This document shows, piece after piece, positions 1-5,693 of a DNA stretch of 5,748 nucleotides. A program made the position numbers and the translations under genes. The stretch spans positions 1 through 5,748 of the forward strand of contig UQTN01000120.1 in assembly GCA_900543945.1 (NCBI GenBank), written 5' to 3'. The notes beneath the pieces are model-generated. The model was not told the origin of the DNA, searched no databases, and was given only the letters and a program-made list of their open reading frames with translations. The stretch comes from an uncultured Collinsella sp. (GTDB taxonomy: Bacteria; Actinomycetota; Coriobacteriia; Coriobacteriales; Coriobacteriaceae). Each line of letters opens with the position of its first letter. The stretch's first letter is position 1.

Positions 1-1
1 G

Positions 2-235
2 GGTGAGAAGAAGCCTGCTCCTGCGGGGTTCAATCCCACGGCCGCCACTGGAGCTGCACCTGCCCCGGCACCCGCACCTGCACCCGAGCCTGCCCCGGCA
101 CCCGAGCCTGCACCTGTCCCTGCCCCCGCACCGGCGCCCGAGGCGACGCCTGCGGAACCCGATTGGAATGCCGTTGCCACGCCGGCGGATGAGCCGGGCG
201 ATAGTCCTGCTGCCGAAAACAATCAAACCGAATAG
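2..235 (+). CDS. C-terminal Ala/Pro-rich tail of an unidentified protein (5' truncated)
   Basis: This is the 3' end of a gene that starts left of the window: the frame is open from base 2 and stops at TAG 233-235, giving 77 residues with no credible internal start. The visible part is low complexity. It opens with GEKKPAPAGFNP, runs through alternating Ala-Pro and Glu-Pro units at about residues 18-47, and ends in a more acidic polar tail finishing AAENNQTE. Such tails are usually disordered linkers or appendages on a folded N-terminal domain that is not visible here, so the function cannot be named. The DNA carries a 16-bp direct repeat with a 30-bp period (59-74 and 89-104), suggesting growth by slippage. 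A strong terminator starts 7 bases after the stop, so this is the last gene of its transcript. The choice of frame is supported by the stop-terminator spacing and codon bias; other frames give Arg/Leu/His-rich peptides typical of shadows. Confidence 0.8.
   Translation, partial: GEKKPAPAGFNPTAATGAAPAPAPAPAPEPAPAPEPAPVPAPAPAPEATPAEPDWNAVATPADEPGDSPAAENNQTE
59..104 (+). repeat. Two 16-bp direct repeats, 30-bp period, in Ala/Pro-coding sequence
   Basis: CCTGCCCCGGCACCCG occurs at 59-74 and again, identically, at 89-104. Both copies are in the same reading frame (30 is a multiple of 3) and encode Ala-Pro dipeptides, so expansion or contraction would keep the frame. Confidence 0.8.
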
Positions 236-242
236 TCGGTCG

Positions 243-280
243 AGGCGCCCTGGGCAACTGAGCCCGGGGTGCCTTTTTCT
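243..280 (+). terminator. Rho-independent terminator of the upstream gene
   Basis: A 12-bp stem pairs GGCGCCCTGGGC (244-255) with GCCCGGGGTGCC (262-273) using two G-U wobbles, around the 6-base loop AACTGA. A flanking A243-T274 pair can extend it. It is followed by TTTTTCT (274-280). Stem, loop and T tract are all textbook, and it starts 7 bases after the TAG at 233-235. Confidence 0.93.
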
Positions 281-343
281 ACCGCGGAAGCAAGAAAATA
301 CCTGGGAAAATGGTTGCAGAAAAAAATCTCGGAAATTGGTCAA

Positions 344-355
344 TGTTGCGCAACA
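344..355. promoter_or_regulatory. Perfect 12-bp palindrome upstream of the zinc-ribbon gene (possible operator)
   Basis: TGTTGCGCAACA is its own reverse complement. It lies 76 bases before the ATG at 431, in an otherwise AT-richer leader, which is where an operator for a dimeric regulator might sit. A related half, TTGTTGAGAAC, follows at 368-378 but is imperfect. No convincing -35/-10 pair could be placed here; TATTGT (366-371) is the best -10-like hexamer and has no good -35 partner. The operator role is inference. Confidence 0.3.
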
Positions 356-396
356 ACGTCGCGGCTATTGTTGAGAACATAGACGTGTAAGGTTTG

Positions 397-413
397 AAGG
401 CGTGCAACGCCTT
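397..413 (+). promoter_or_regulatory. Small hairpin in the 5' leader, just before the ribosome binding site
   Basis: AAGGCGT (397-403) pairs perfectly with ACGCCTT (407-413) around the 3-base loop GCA. The hairpin ends 7 bases before the GGAG at 421-424. It is not followed by a T tract, so it is not a terminator. It could stabilise the 5' end of the message or affect ribosome access; no ligand or regulator is evident. Confidence 0.4.
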
Positions 414-417
414 AGGA

Positions 418-425
418 AAAGGAGA
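418..425 (+). promoter_or_regulatory. Ribosome binding site of the zinc-ribbon/DUF4234 gene
   Basis: AAAGGAGA contains the Shine-Dalgarno core GGAG (421-424), six bases before ATG 431. This fixes the start of the gene, which begins directly with the zinc-ribbon motif. Confidence 0.85.
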
Positions 426-430
426 AGCTT

Positions 431-1078
431 ATGTTCTGTCCCACTTGTGGTTCTCCCATTTCGGATGATGCCAAATTCTGCCCTGTCTGCGGTTCTGCCA
501 TCGGTGCCGCTTCCGCTGCTCCTGCTCCGCAGCCCGCACCTCAGCCCCAGCCTGCTCCGCAGCCCACGCAGATTCAGCCCACTCCGGTTCAGGCAGTTCA
601 GCCCCAGCCTCAGCAGCAGTACACCGGGCAGCAGCAGTATGCTCAGCAGCCTGCGCCTGCCCCGATGGGCTATGCTCCGATTAAGACCGACCGTGGCGTG
701 ATCGGTTGGCTCCTGCTTTCCATCGTGACCTGCGGCATCTATTCGTATTACTTCCTCTATTGCCTTGCCCGCGACATCAATGTCATGTGCCAGGATGACG
801 GCGATTCCACGCCGGGTCTGGCAGCATTCATCTTGCTGTCGTTCGTGACCTGCGGCTTCTACGGACTCTACTGGTACTACAAGATTGGTAACCGCCTGCA
901 GGCTAATGCCCCTCGCTATGGCCTGATGTTCCAGGAGAACGGCACCACCGTTCTTATGTGGCAGATTGTCGGCGCGCTGCTGTGCGGCCTTGGCCCCATC
1001 TTTGCCATGAACATCATCATCAAGAACACCAATGCCATGGCAACGGCTTACAACGCCCGTCTTGGCGCTCGTGCCTAA
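431..1078 (+). CDS. Zinc-ribbon DUF4234 membrane protein
   Basis: This is a 215-residue membrane protein of unknown function. It starts with a compact zinc ribbon, MFCPTCG...FCPVCG, with ligands Cys3, Cys6, Cys17 and Cys20. A disordered Pro/Gln/Ala-rich linker follows (about 28-80), then a membrane domain of the DUF4234 type. That domain has hydrophobic segments at about 90-112 and 130-150 and a third at about 174-197. The first two carry a near-copied motif, LLLSIVTCGIY (94-104) and ILLSFVTCGFY (134-144), with an aromatic run after each. The stretch between them is polar and acidic (CQDDGDSTPG, 120-129). The start is secured by GGAG six bases upstream and by the position of the zinc ribbon. 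The 3' end overlaps the most plausible start of the DUF2752 gene, so the two are probably one transcript. Zinc-ribbon plus DUF4234 is a known architecture in Gram-positive bacteria, but no biochemical role is established. The family calls are from recognition of the motifs, not a search. Confidence 0.9.
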   Translation: MFCPTCGSPISDDAKFCPVCGSAIGAASAAPAPQPAPQPQPAPQPTQIQPTPVQAVQPQPQQQYTGQQQYAQQPAPAPMGYAPIKTDRGVIGWLLLSIVTCGIYSYYFLYCLARDINVMCQDDGDSTPGLAAFILLSFVTCGFYGLYWYYKIGNRLQANAPRYGLMFQENGTTVLMWQIVGALLCGLGPIFAMNIIIKNTNAMATAYNARLGARA

Positions 1079-1568
1079 CGATAAGAACGGCGTGAACAGC
1101 TCCCAGGGACATAAGGGCGCGGCGGAGCTCATTCGCCGCGCCCTTTCTTGCATCGGCGCGCTCTTTGTCGCCTGGCTCGCACTTTACCTGCTCGATATCG
1201 GCTGCGTGTTTCGCCTGATGACGGGCATTCCCTGTCCGGGATGTGGCATGACGAGGGCCTGGCTGGCGGCGCTGCGCCTCGATTTTTCGGCGGCATTTGC
1301 CTACCATCCGCTGTTTTGGGTGGTGCCGATTGCGTTTGCGCTCGCGTTCGTGCGCGAGGAGGTGGCATCGAGCAAGCTAAAGCGTGGCATCGACATTGCG
1401 GTTATTGTTCTGTGTGTGCTGGTCGTTGCCGTATGGATCGTGCGCCTTATCAACCCGGCAGACGCGGGCCTGCTCTTTGGTGGTCACGCTCCCGCCGGAG
1501 TTCCCACCGATATCATCCACCTCGAAACCCCACGCTGGCTCACCATCCTTCGCTCTTACCTGTCGTGA
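1071..1568 (+). CDS. DUF2752 family membrane protein
   Basis: This is a small membrane protein, 165 residues from GTG 1071. The family signature is clear: GIPCPGCGMTRAWLAAL (residues 52-68), with Cys55 and Cys58 followed by Thr-Arg, then an aromatic/proline stretch (FAYHPLFWVVP, 76-86). Three hydrophobic segments lie at about 24-43, 80-95 and 107-127. The DUF2752 role is unknown; the CPxCG motif could bind metal or be redox active, which is inference. The start is uncertain. ATG 1032 gives 178 residues but overlaps the upstream gene by 47 bases. GTG 1071 gives an 8-base overlap consistent with translational coupling. GTG 1092 gives 158 residues. None has a good Shine-Dalgarno sequence. The conserved part is the same in all three. 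It is most likely co-expressed with the DUF4234 gene. The transcript ends at the hairpin at 1601-1640. Confidence 0.85.
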   Translation: MPNDKNGVNSSQGHKGAAELIRRALSCIGALFVAWLALYLLDIGCVFRLMTGIPCPGCGMTRAWLAALRLDFSAAFAYHPLFWVVPIAFALAFVREEVASSKLKRGIDIAVIVLCVLVVAVWIVRLINPADAGLLFGGHAPAGVPTDIIHLETPRWLTILRSYLS

Positions 1569-1600
1569 CGGAGGACGCGCTAGAAAAGCGGTCGACACAT

Positions 1601-1640
1601 AAGCGGGGGCGAACGTTGAAATAACGTTCGCCCCCGCTTT
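1601..1640. terminator. Bidirectional hairpin terminator between convergent genes
   Basis: AAGCGGGGGCGAACGTT (1601-1617) pairs without mismatch to AACGTTCGCCCCCGCTT (1623-1639) around the 5-base loop GAAAT. It lies 32 bases after the DUF2752 stop and 35 bases beyond the stop of the minus-strand M20 gene, so it can terminate both. T tracts are short on both sides (TTT, then GCTCT on the plus strand; TT, then ATGTGT on the minus strand). The very stable 17-bp stem must do most of the work. Confidence 0.85.
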
Positions 1641-1674
1641 GCTCTAGCCAGGTTGTTATGGGTAGGCGTGACGG

Positions 1675-3138
1675 CTACTCGTCGCGCTTCTCCTCGTGGC
1701 GAGCAGCAGCCCGCGCATCGTGGATGCCCTTGATGGCAGCATGGCGGGCGGTGCGGGCGTCGTGCATGGCGTCGCGGGCCTCGGCGGCCGTTGCCTTGGC
1801 AGAGCGCAGCTTGGCGGCCAGGTCGGGATTGGTCTCGGCAACCGCGGCGATCGTGGGGCCGTCGAGCTCTTCTTGCGTGGGCTCGGCCAAAAAGTCGATG
1901 GCATACTGGGCGGCTACCATGGATCCCTTGGCGAGCACGCTCTCGTCAATCTTGTAGAAGCAAGAATGTTGGGCGTACGTGGCGCCAATCTGGGGGTTGC
2001 GCGTACCTACAAAGGCGAGCACGCCCGGTACGCGGCGCAGGTACTCCGAAAAATCCTCGCCCGAGAGCGTGCCGCGATAATGGCCTTGGCCGGCGGGGCC
2101 CAAGCACTTAGTTACAGCCTGACGGCAGCGCTCGCTCGAGGCCGCGTCGTTTTCGACCTTGTAGTTGGCGATGGTGTAGTCGGTGAGCTCTGCCTCGGCG
2201 CCCAAGGCGGCCGCGGTATGCTCCACGATGCGGCGCATAAGCTCCGGCATTTCCTCGTGGGTCGAATCGCCGTAAGTGCGTACCGTGCCGGCGAGGTAGG
2301 CCGTGCCGGCGATGACGTTGCGCGCGGTGCCGCCATGCAGCTCGCCGACGGTAATGACGGCCGGCTCGTAGGGGCTGATCTCGCGCGAAACGATGGTCTG
2401 CAGGGCATTGACGATCTCGGCGGCCACCATAACGGCGTCGTGGCCGCGCTGGGGCATGGCGCCGTGGCATGAGGTACCGCGGACGTCGATGCGGAACCAG
2501 TCGGTATTGGCCATGCGCGGGCCGGGCTCGCAGCTTACGGTGCCGGCATCGACCTCGCTCCAGATGTGCGCGGCGTAGGCGCCATCGACGCCATCGAGCA
2601 CGCCGGTGCCGATCATGAGCTTGGCGCCCTGGCCGTTTTCCTCACTGGGCTGGAAGACGATACGGACCTCGCCGTGGATGTCGTCGGTCATATGGCGCAG
2701 GATCTGCAGCGTGCCGAGCATCATGGCGATGTGGCAATCGTGACCGCAGGCGTGCATGCAGCCCTCGTTGACGCTGGCGAACTCCTCGCCGGTCTGCTCG
2801 GTGACCGGTAGGGCGTCGATATCCGCACGCAGCAGGACACGGCGGCGCGGCGTGCCGTCCTCGCGGTAGGCATCCGGCGCGGTACCGCGAAGCGTTGCCA
2901 CCAAGCCGGTCTTGAGCGGACGCTCGTAGGGGATATTCATGGCGTCGAGCTGGTTGGCGATGTCGGAGGTCGTGCGCTCTTCGGCAAGGCTCAGCTCGGG
3001 GTGCTTATGAAAGTGCCGGCGCTGCTTGATGATGTAGGGCTCAAACTCGGCGGCGATATCCTGAATGGCTGCGGTGACGTCGTCTGCCGCTCGCGCCTCG
3101 GTCGCCGCCATAATTTGCTGTGCCTTGGTCTTCGTCAT
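1675..3138 (-). CDS. M20D-type metallo-amidohydrolase (aminoacylase/hippurate hydrolase-like) with charged C-terminal tail
   Basis: This encodes a 487-residue zinc-dependent amidohydrolase of the peptidase M20 family. It is closest in motif to subfamily M20D (hippurate hydrolase, IAA-amino-acid hydrolase, AbgB-like), which removes acyl groups from N-acyl amino acids or small peptides. Visible landmarks are RRHFHKHPELS (40-50), LLRADIDALPV (102-112), MHACGHDCH (128-136), PSEEN (164-168), AAHIW (189-193), a dimerisation-type middle region (about 211-320), GEDFSEY (360-366) and AQHSCFYKIDE (389-399). By family analogy the metal ligands are Cys131, His133, Glu167, His191 and His391, and Glu166 is the catalytic base. 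There is no signal peptide, so it should be cytoplasmic. ATG 3138 is chosen because AAGGAG lies 10 bases upstream and family homology begins shortly after. The frame stays open upstream to 3276, but that part runs through the intergenic inverted repeat. Residues 421-487 form an unusual Ala/Arg/Asp/His-rich helical extension beyond the catalytic core. The exact substrate is not predictable. Confidence 0.93.
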   Translation of the reverse strand: MTKTKAQQIMAATEARAADDVTAAIQDIAAEFEPYIIKQRRHFHKHPELSLAEERTTSDIANQLDAMNIPYERPLKTGLVATLRGTAPDAYREDGTPRRRVLLRADIDALPVTEQTGEEFASVNEGCMHACGHDCHIAMMLGTLQILRHMTDDIHGEVRIVFQPSEENGQGAKLMIGTGVLDGVDGAYAAHIWSEVDAGTVSCEPGPRMANTDWFRIDVRGTSCHGAMPQRGHDAVMVAAEIVNALQTIVSREISPYEPAVITVGELHGGTARNVIAGTAYLAGTVRTYGDSTHEEMPELMRRIVEHTAAALGAEAELTDYTIANYKVENDAASSERCRQAVTKCLGPAGQGHYRGTLSGEDFSEYLRRVPGVLAFVGTRNPQIGATYAQHSCFYKIDESVLAKGSMVAAQYAIDFLAEPTQEELDGPTIAAVAETNPDLAAKLRSAKATAAEARDAMHDARTARHAAIKGIHDARAAARHEEKRDE

Positions 3139-3148
3139 GGTCGATTTG

Positions 3149-3154
3149 CTCCTT
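3149..3154 (-). promoter_or_regulatory. Ribosome binding site of the M20 gene
   Basis: On the minus strand this reads AAGGAG, 10 bases before the ATG at 3138. It is the reason for preferring this start over the upstream in-frame ATG at 3276. Confidence 0.75.
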
Positions 3155-3171
3155 GCTGGGTTGATCGCAAA

Positions 3172-3199
3172 ATCGTACAGGCTTTCTCCAGTATGCCAC
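3172..3199 (-). promoter_or_regulatory. Candidate promoter for the M20 gene, overlapping the left repeat arm
   Basis: On the minus strand GTGGCA (3199-3194) and TACGAT (3177-3172) are separated by 16 bases. Each matches four of six positions of the sigma-70-type consensus. The -35-like box uses bases of the left arm of the inverted repeat, so the element may contribute to expression. The match is weak and could be chance. Confidence 0.25.
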
Positions 3200-3341
3200 C
3201 TGCCACCTGGGGACGGGGTAGAAATGGAAGAAATGGATGCCTCCGTAACCTTGACAGGTCCAGATTGCTTGCGCATGCAGCTTCAAATGCGATTGTCAAG
3301 CTTGAAATCTACCATTTCTACCCCGTCCCCAGGTGGCAGGT
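3198..3341. repeat. 30-bp perfect inverted repeat with 84-bp centre, REPIN-like
   Basis: The left arm (3198-3227) and right arm (3312-3341) are exact reverse complements over 30 bases. The left arm begins ACCTGCCACCTGGGGACG and ends GGGGTAGAAATGG. The 84-bp centre holds further symmetry around nearly the same axis: CTTGACA (3250-3256) with TGTCAAG (3294-3300), and a central GCATGC at 3273-3278. Next to the left arm, AGAAATGGA is repeated in tandem (3220-3228 and 3229-3237), and GCCACCT is doubled at 3195-3208. It sits entirely between two divergent genes. Two short inverted copies flanking a small spacer is the layout of REPIN/BIME-type elements mobilised by REP-associated transposases. No transposase is in this window, so that identity is inference; a large cruciform or regulatory dyad is the alternative. 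Confidence 0.75.
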
Positions 3342-3450
3342 AGGGGCCGTTGGGGTGGGGAAAGTCGCCGTTTGCCGCTTGGCGTTTTGTATCAGGGGTG
3401 GGGGAGTACACTCGAGGATATTGAATTTCCTGCCAGAGATGGGGGCGCCC

Positions 3451-5088
3451 ATGCTACATATCGATCGGATTATCCGCTCCAAGAACGTCTTTACCGCGCA
3501 AGACGGCATCGATACCGCCCGCGAGCTGGCGATTGCCATCGCAGGCGACCGTATCGTCGCAGTCGGCAAGCCCGATGACGTGATTGCCGCCGCTCCCGCC
3601 GCCACGCCGGTTATCGACTACGGTGAGCAGTTTGTCTGCCCCGGTTTCCATGACGCGCACTTGCACTTCTTTCATACCTCGGTTGGCTCCTCGCCGTATA
3701 TGCTCATGGATATGGGCACGTCCGAGGCAGCGCTGGTCCAGCATGCGCTCGAGTTTTCTCAAGACCTGCCCAATGACGCTTGGGTCGTGACGCAGGGCTG
3801 GCGTGATTACCGCTGGGACCCGCCCGAGCATCCCACCAAGGCATCGCTCGATGTTGCTTTTCCCGATCGCCCCTGTGTGATGTACTCGGGTGACGGGCAT
3901 ACGCTGTGGCTCAATAGCCGCGCGCTCGAGGCGCTTGGCGTGACGTGCGACAGCGAGCCGCCGGCGGGTGGTAGCTACGACAAGGATGCAAATGGCGAGC
4001 TCACGGGTATTGCCCACGAGGCTGCGGCCATGCAGCTGCTGCCGCGTTGTCTTGAGTGGCTGGGCGAGGATCGCATCGCGAGCGCCTACGCCGATCAAAT
4101 GAAGCGCATGGCCGAGCAGGGCATCACCTCGATCTGCGATATGTCGCTCATGCCCATGCCGGGCTGCGACTTTATCCGCGATGACGTTTACGACAAACTG
4201 CAGGTGGCCGGCAAGCTGGGCATCCGCGCTCACCTGTTCCCCACGCTGCTGGATGACCAATCGCGCTTGGAAGAACTTCAGACCCGTTACGCAAACAACG
4301 CGTTGCTCTCGGCTCCGGGCTTTAAGCAGTTCTTCGATGGCGTGTCGAGCGAACACACGGCATATCTCACCGAGCCTTATGCTAATCCGCGCTTCCCGGG
4401 CGACCAGGGCCGCCTGACGGTTCCCGCCGAGCGCATGCGCAAGTTGGTTCTGGCGGCAGCCGAGCGCGGCCACACCGTGCGCATCCACGTTATCGGCGAC
4501 GGCGCCATCCATGCCGCACTCGATATCTTTGAGGAGGCGGCAGAGCTCTACGGCTTGCCTCACCACGGCCATAACACGCTTGAACATCTCGAGAATCTAC
4601 TGCCCGAGGACATCGATCGTCTGCGCAAGCTCAATGTGATCGCCTCGAGCCAGCCCTGCCATATCACGCTCGATCCAGGCGGCCCCGAGCGTGATTTGGG
4701 CTTGGAGCGCAGCCACATCATGTGGCCGTTTGCGACCTATAAGCAGCGCGGCATCCGCCAAGCCTTCGGCACCGATAGCCCCATCACAGCCGTTACTAGC
4801 ATGAACGTGCTCTACACGGCTATCACGCGCCAAGACCCCCGCAGCCACTGGCCCGAGGGCGGCTGGTTACCGAGCGAGCGTATCGACGCGGCAACGGCCC
4901 TGCGCAACTACACCTTGGGAAGTGCCTATGCGGCAGGCGACGAGCAAAACCTCGGCAGCCTAGAACCCGGTAAATACGCTGACCTGTTAGTCCTAGACCA
5001 AAACCCGCTCACCATCGACCCCCAAGAACTCCAAGCCACCAAGGTTCAGGCCACCTACCTGGCGGGCAACTTAATCTACGAGCGCTAA
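3451..5088 (+). CDS. YtcJ-like metal-dependent amidohydrolase (Amidohydro_3 family)
   Basis: This is a 545-residue hydrolase of the amidohydrolase superfamily, of the YtcJ/Amidohydro_3 type related to N-substituted formamide deformylases. Landmarks, counted from ATG 3451, are an N-terminal beta-sandwich strand set (KNVFTAQDG, 11-19; GDRIVAVG, 32-39), the metal motif GFHDAHLHFF (65-74) with His70 and His72, FKQFFDGVSS (291-300) with Lys292, HVIGDGAIH (346-354) with His346, NTLEHLE (375-381) with His379, and FGTDSPI (439-445) with Asp442. The C-terminal strands LEPGKYADLLVLD (504-516) and LAGNLIYER (537-545) complete the sandwich. No signal peptide is present. Length fits the family (about 530-560). 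The start is uncertain: ATG 3451 has only GGGGG at 3441-3445, ATG 3439 adds MGAP, and TTG 3421 is possible. The frame is open as far back as 3001, but that part is antisense to the M20 gene. The gene diverges from the M20 gene. The substrate is unknown. Confidence 0.92.
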   Translation: MLHIDRIIRSKNVFTAQDGIDTARELAIAIAGDRIVAVGKPDDVIAAAPAATPVIDYGEQFVCPGFHDAHLHFFHTSVGSSPYMLMDMGTSEAALVQHALEFSQDLPNDAWVVTQGWRDYRWDPPEHPTKASLDVAFPDRPCVMYSGDGHTLWLNSRALEALGVTCDSEPPAGGSYDKDANGELTGIAHEAAAMQLLPRCLEWLGEDRIASAYADQMKRMAEQGITSICDMSLMPMPGCDFIRDDVYDKLQVAGKLGIRAHLFPTLLDDQSRLEELQTRYANNALLSAPGFKQFFDGVSSEHTAYLTEPYANPRFPGDQGRLTVPAERMRKLVLAAAERGHTVRIHVIGDGAIHAALDIFEEAAELYGLPHHGHNTLEHLENLLPEDIDRLRKLNVIASSQPCHITLDPGGPERDLGLERSHIMWPFATYKQRGIRQAFGTDSPITAVTSMNVLYTAITRQDPRSHWPEGGWLPSERIDAATALRNYTLGSAYAAGDEQNLGSLEPGKYADLLVLDQNPLTIDPQELQATKVQATYLAGNLIYER

Positions 5089-5106
5089 TATTCATGCCGT
5101 ACCGTT

Positions 5107-5158
5107 AAACGCGGCTCGGGCAGCATATTTTGGGATGGCGCTCGAGCCGCGTTTGTTT
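5107..5158 (+). terminator. Intrinsic terminator of the YtcJ-like gene
   Basis: AAACGCGGCTCG (5107-5118) pairs perfectly with CGAGCCGCGTTT (5143-5154). A G-U pair and two G-C pairs extend the stem inwards to 15 bp, leaving an 18-base loop (5122-5139). The stem ends in TTT and is followed by GTTTG, giving a T-rich tail. It begins 18 bases after the TAA at 5086-5088. Confidence 0.75.
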
Positions 5159-5439
5159 GCCGATGGGGGTTCGTTAGGAGCGTCCCCTCTCTGCTGGATT
5201 TGGGCGCAGGGTGGAAGCGCTGCTGCTCCGCGCGCTCAATTGGGACATCAGCGATGCTTTCTCTTAGCGTTTTGCATACTTCCAGTTGCAGATTGCAAAA
5301 AAAGTTGAGATGTTCTTTCCGGTCCTGATGTATCCCCGCCTGGGCCGTGCAAAAAATGGAGTATTCAGCACCGTGAGCTCTGCCGGTGCCGCTGCAGTCG
5401 GGTGGCATTGCGGAGATCGACGTCATTTTGGGGTCCGGT

Positions 5440-5461
5440 GCGGTGCGAGGCACGCTTTTTT
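5440..5461 (+). terminator. Weak terminator-like hairpin in the gene-free region
   Basis: GC-GTGC (5440-5446, with G5442 bulged) pairs with GCAC-GC (5450-5455) around the triloop GAG, directly followed by TTTTTT (5456-5461). No plus-strand gene precedes it within 350 bases. If real, it would end a small untranslated RNA or act as a second-line stop. Confidence 0.3.
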
Positions 5462-5466
5462 GTCCT

Positions 5467-5515
5467 GACGGGGTTTGCCCGTCGACCCAAATCGCCGGTC
5501 AAAGGCGTTCTTGGG
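5467..5515. repeat. Two adjacent small hairpins
   Basis: GACGGG (5467-5472) pairs with CCCGTC (5478-5483) around GTTTG. Three bases on, CCCAA (5486-5490) pairs with TTGGG (5511-5515), and inside it CGCC (5493-5496) pairs with GGCG (5504-5507), leaving a 7-base loop. Together with the U-tract hairpin just upstream they suggest structured RNA, but stems of this size occur often by chance in GC-rich DNA. Confidence 0.3.
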
Positions 5516-5693
5516 ACCAATATGGTGTGTCCGGCGCGTATGCAGCCGTCCTGGCCTGCTGAAAACTCCCAAAAATGCACGCTGCTCCCCAGGGGACCCG
5601 TGCGCGCAGCGAAAACCATGCACATGTCGCTATCCGCATCGCCATTTTGCTGCACTGACTTTTCTGAATGCCGGGCCCGAATTAGTTAACCTG

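Noticed and set aside
365..1153. 262-residue minus-strand open frame opposite the DUF4234 gene
   Set aside because: It is a low-complexity Leu/Arg/Ser shadow of the Pro/Gln-rich linker and membrane segments; no start signal.
1696..2472. 258-residue plus-strand open frame opposite the M20 gene
   Set aside because: It is antisense to a clear M20 catalytic domain. Long opposite-strand frames are expected in GC-rich coding DNA, and it has no motif or ribosome binding site.
3139..3276. N-terminal extension of the M20 frame by 46 residues
   Set aside because: It would translate one arm of the inverted repeat, and a good Shine-Dalgarno sits before the internal ATG at 3138.
3198..3341. Insertion sequence or CRISPR-like array
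   Set aside because: There are only two copies, in inverse orientation, with no transposase gene and no regularly spaced direct repeats.
3366..3390. CGCC/GGCG hairpin followed by TTTTGT as a terminator
   Set aside because: The stem is only 4 bp, no gene precedes it on the plus strand, and it lies where a promoter for the YtcJ-like gene is expected.
3001..3450. N-terminal extension of the YtcJ-like frame by 150 residues
   Set aside because: The extension is antisense to the M20 gene and crosses the inverted repeat. Family homology begins at about 3451.
3454..4587. 377-residue minus-strand open frame opposite the YtcJ-like gene
   Set aside because: It mirrors the codon bias of the real gene and is rich in Arg, His, Ala and Val with no domain. 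The plus-strand gene has all family motifs.
5208..5222. T-box-like sequence AGGGTGGAAGCGC
   Set aside because: It resembles the T-box consensus AGGGTGGNACCGCG, but with a mismatch in the conserved ACC. No specifier stem or downstream aminoacyl-tRNA or amino-acid gene is visible.
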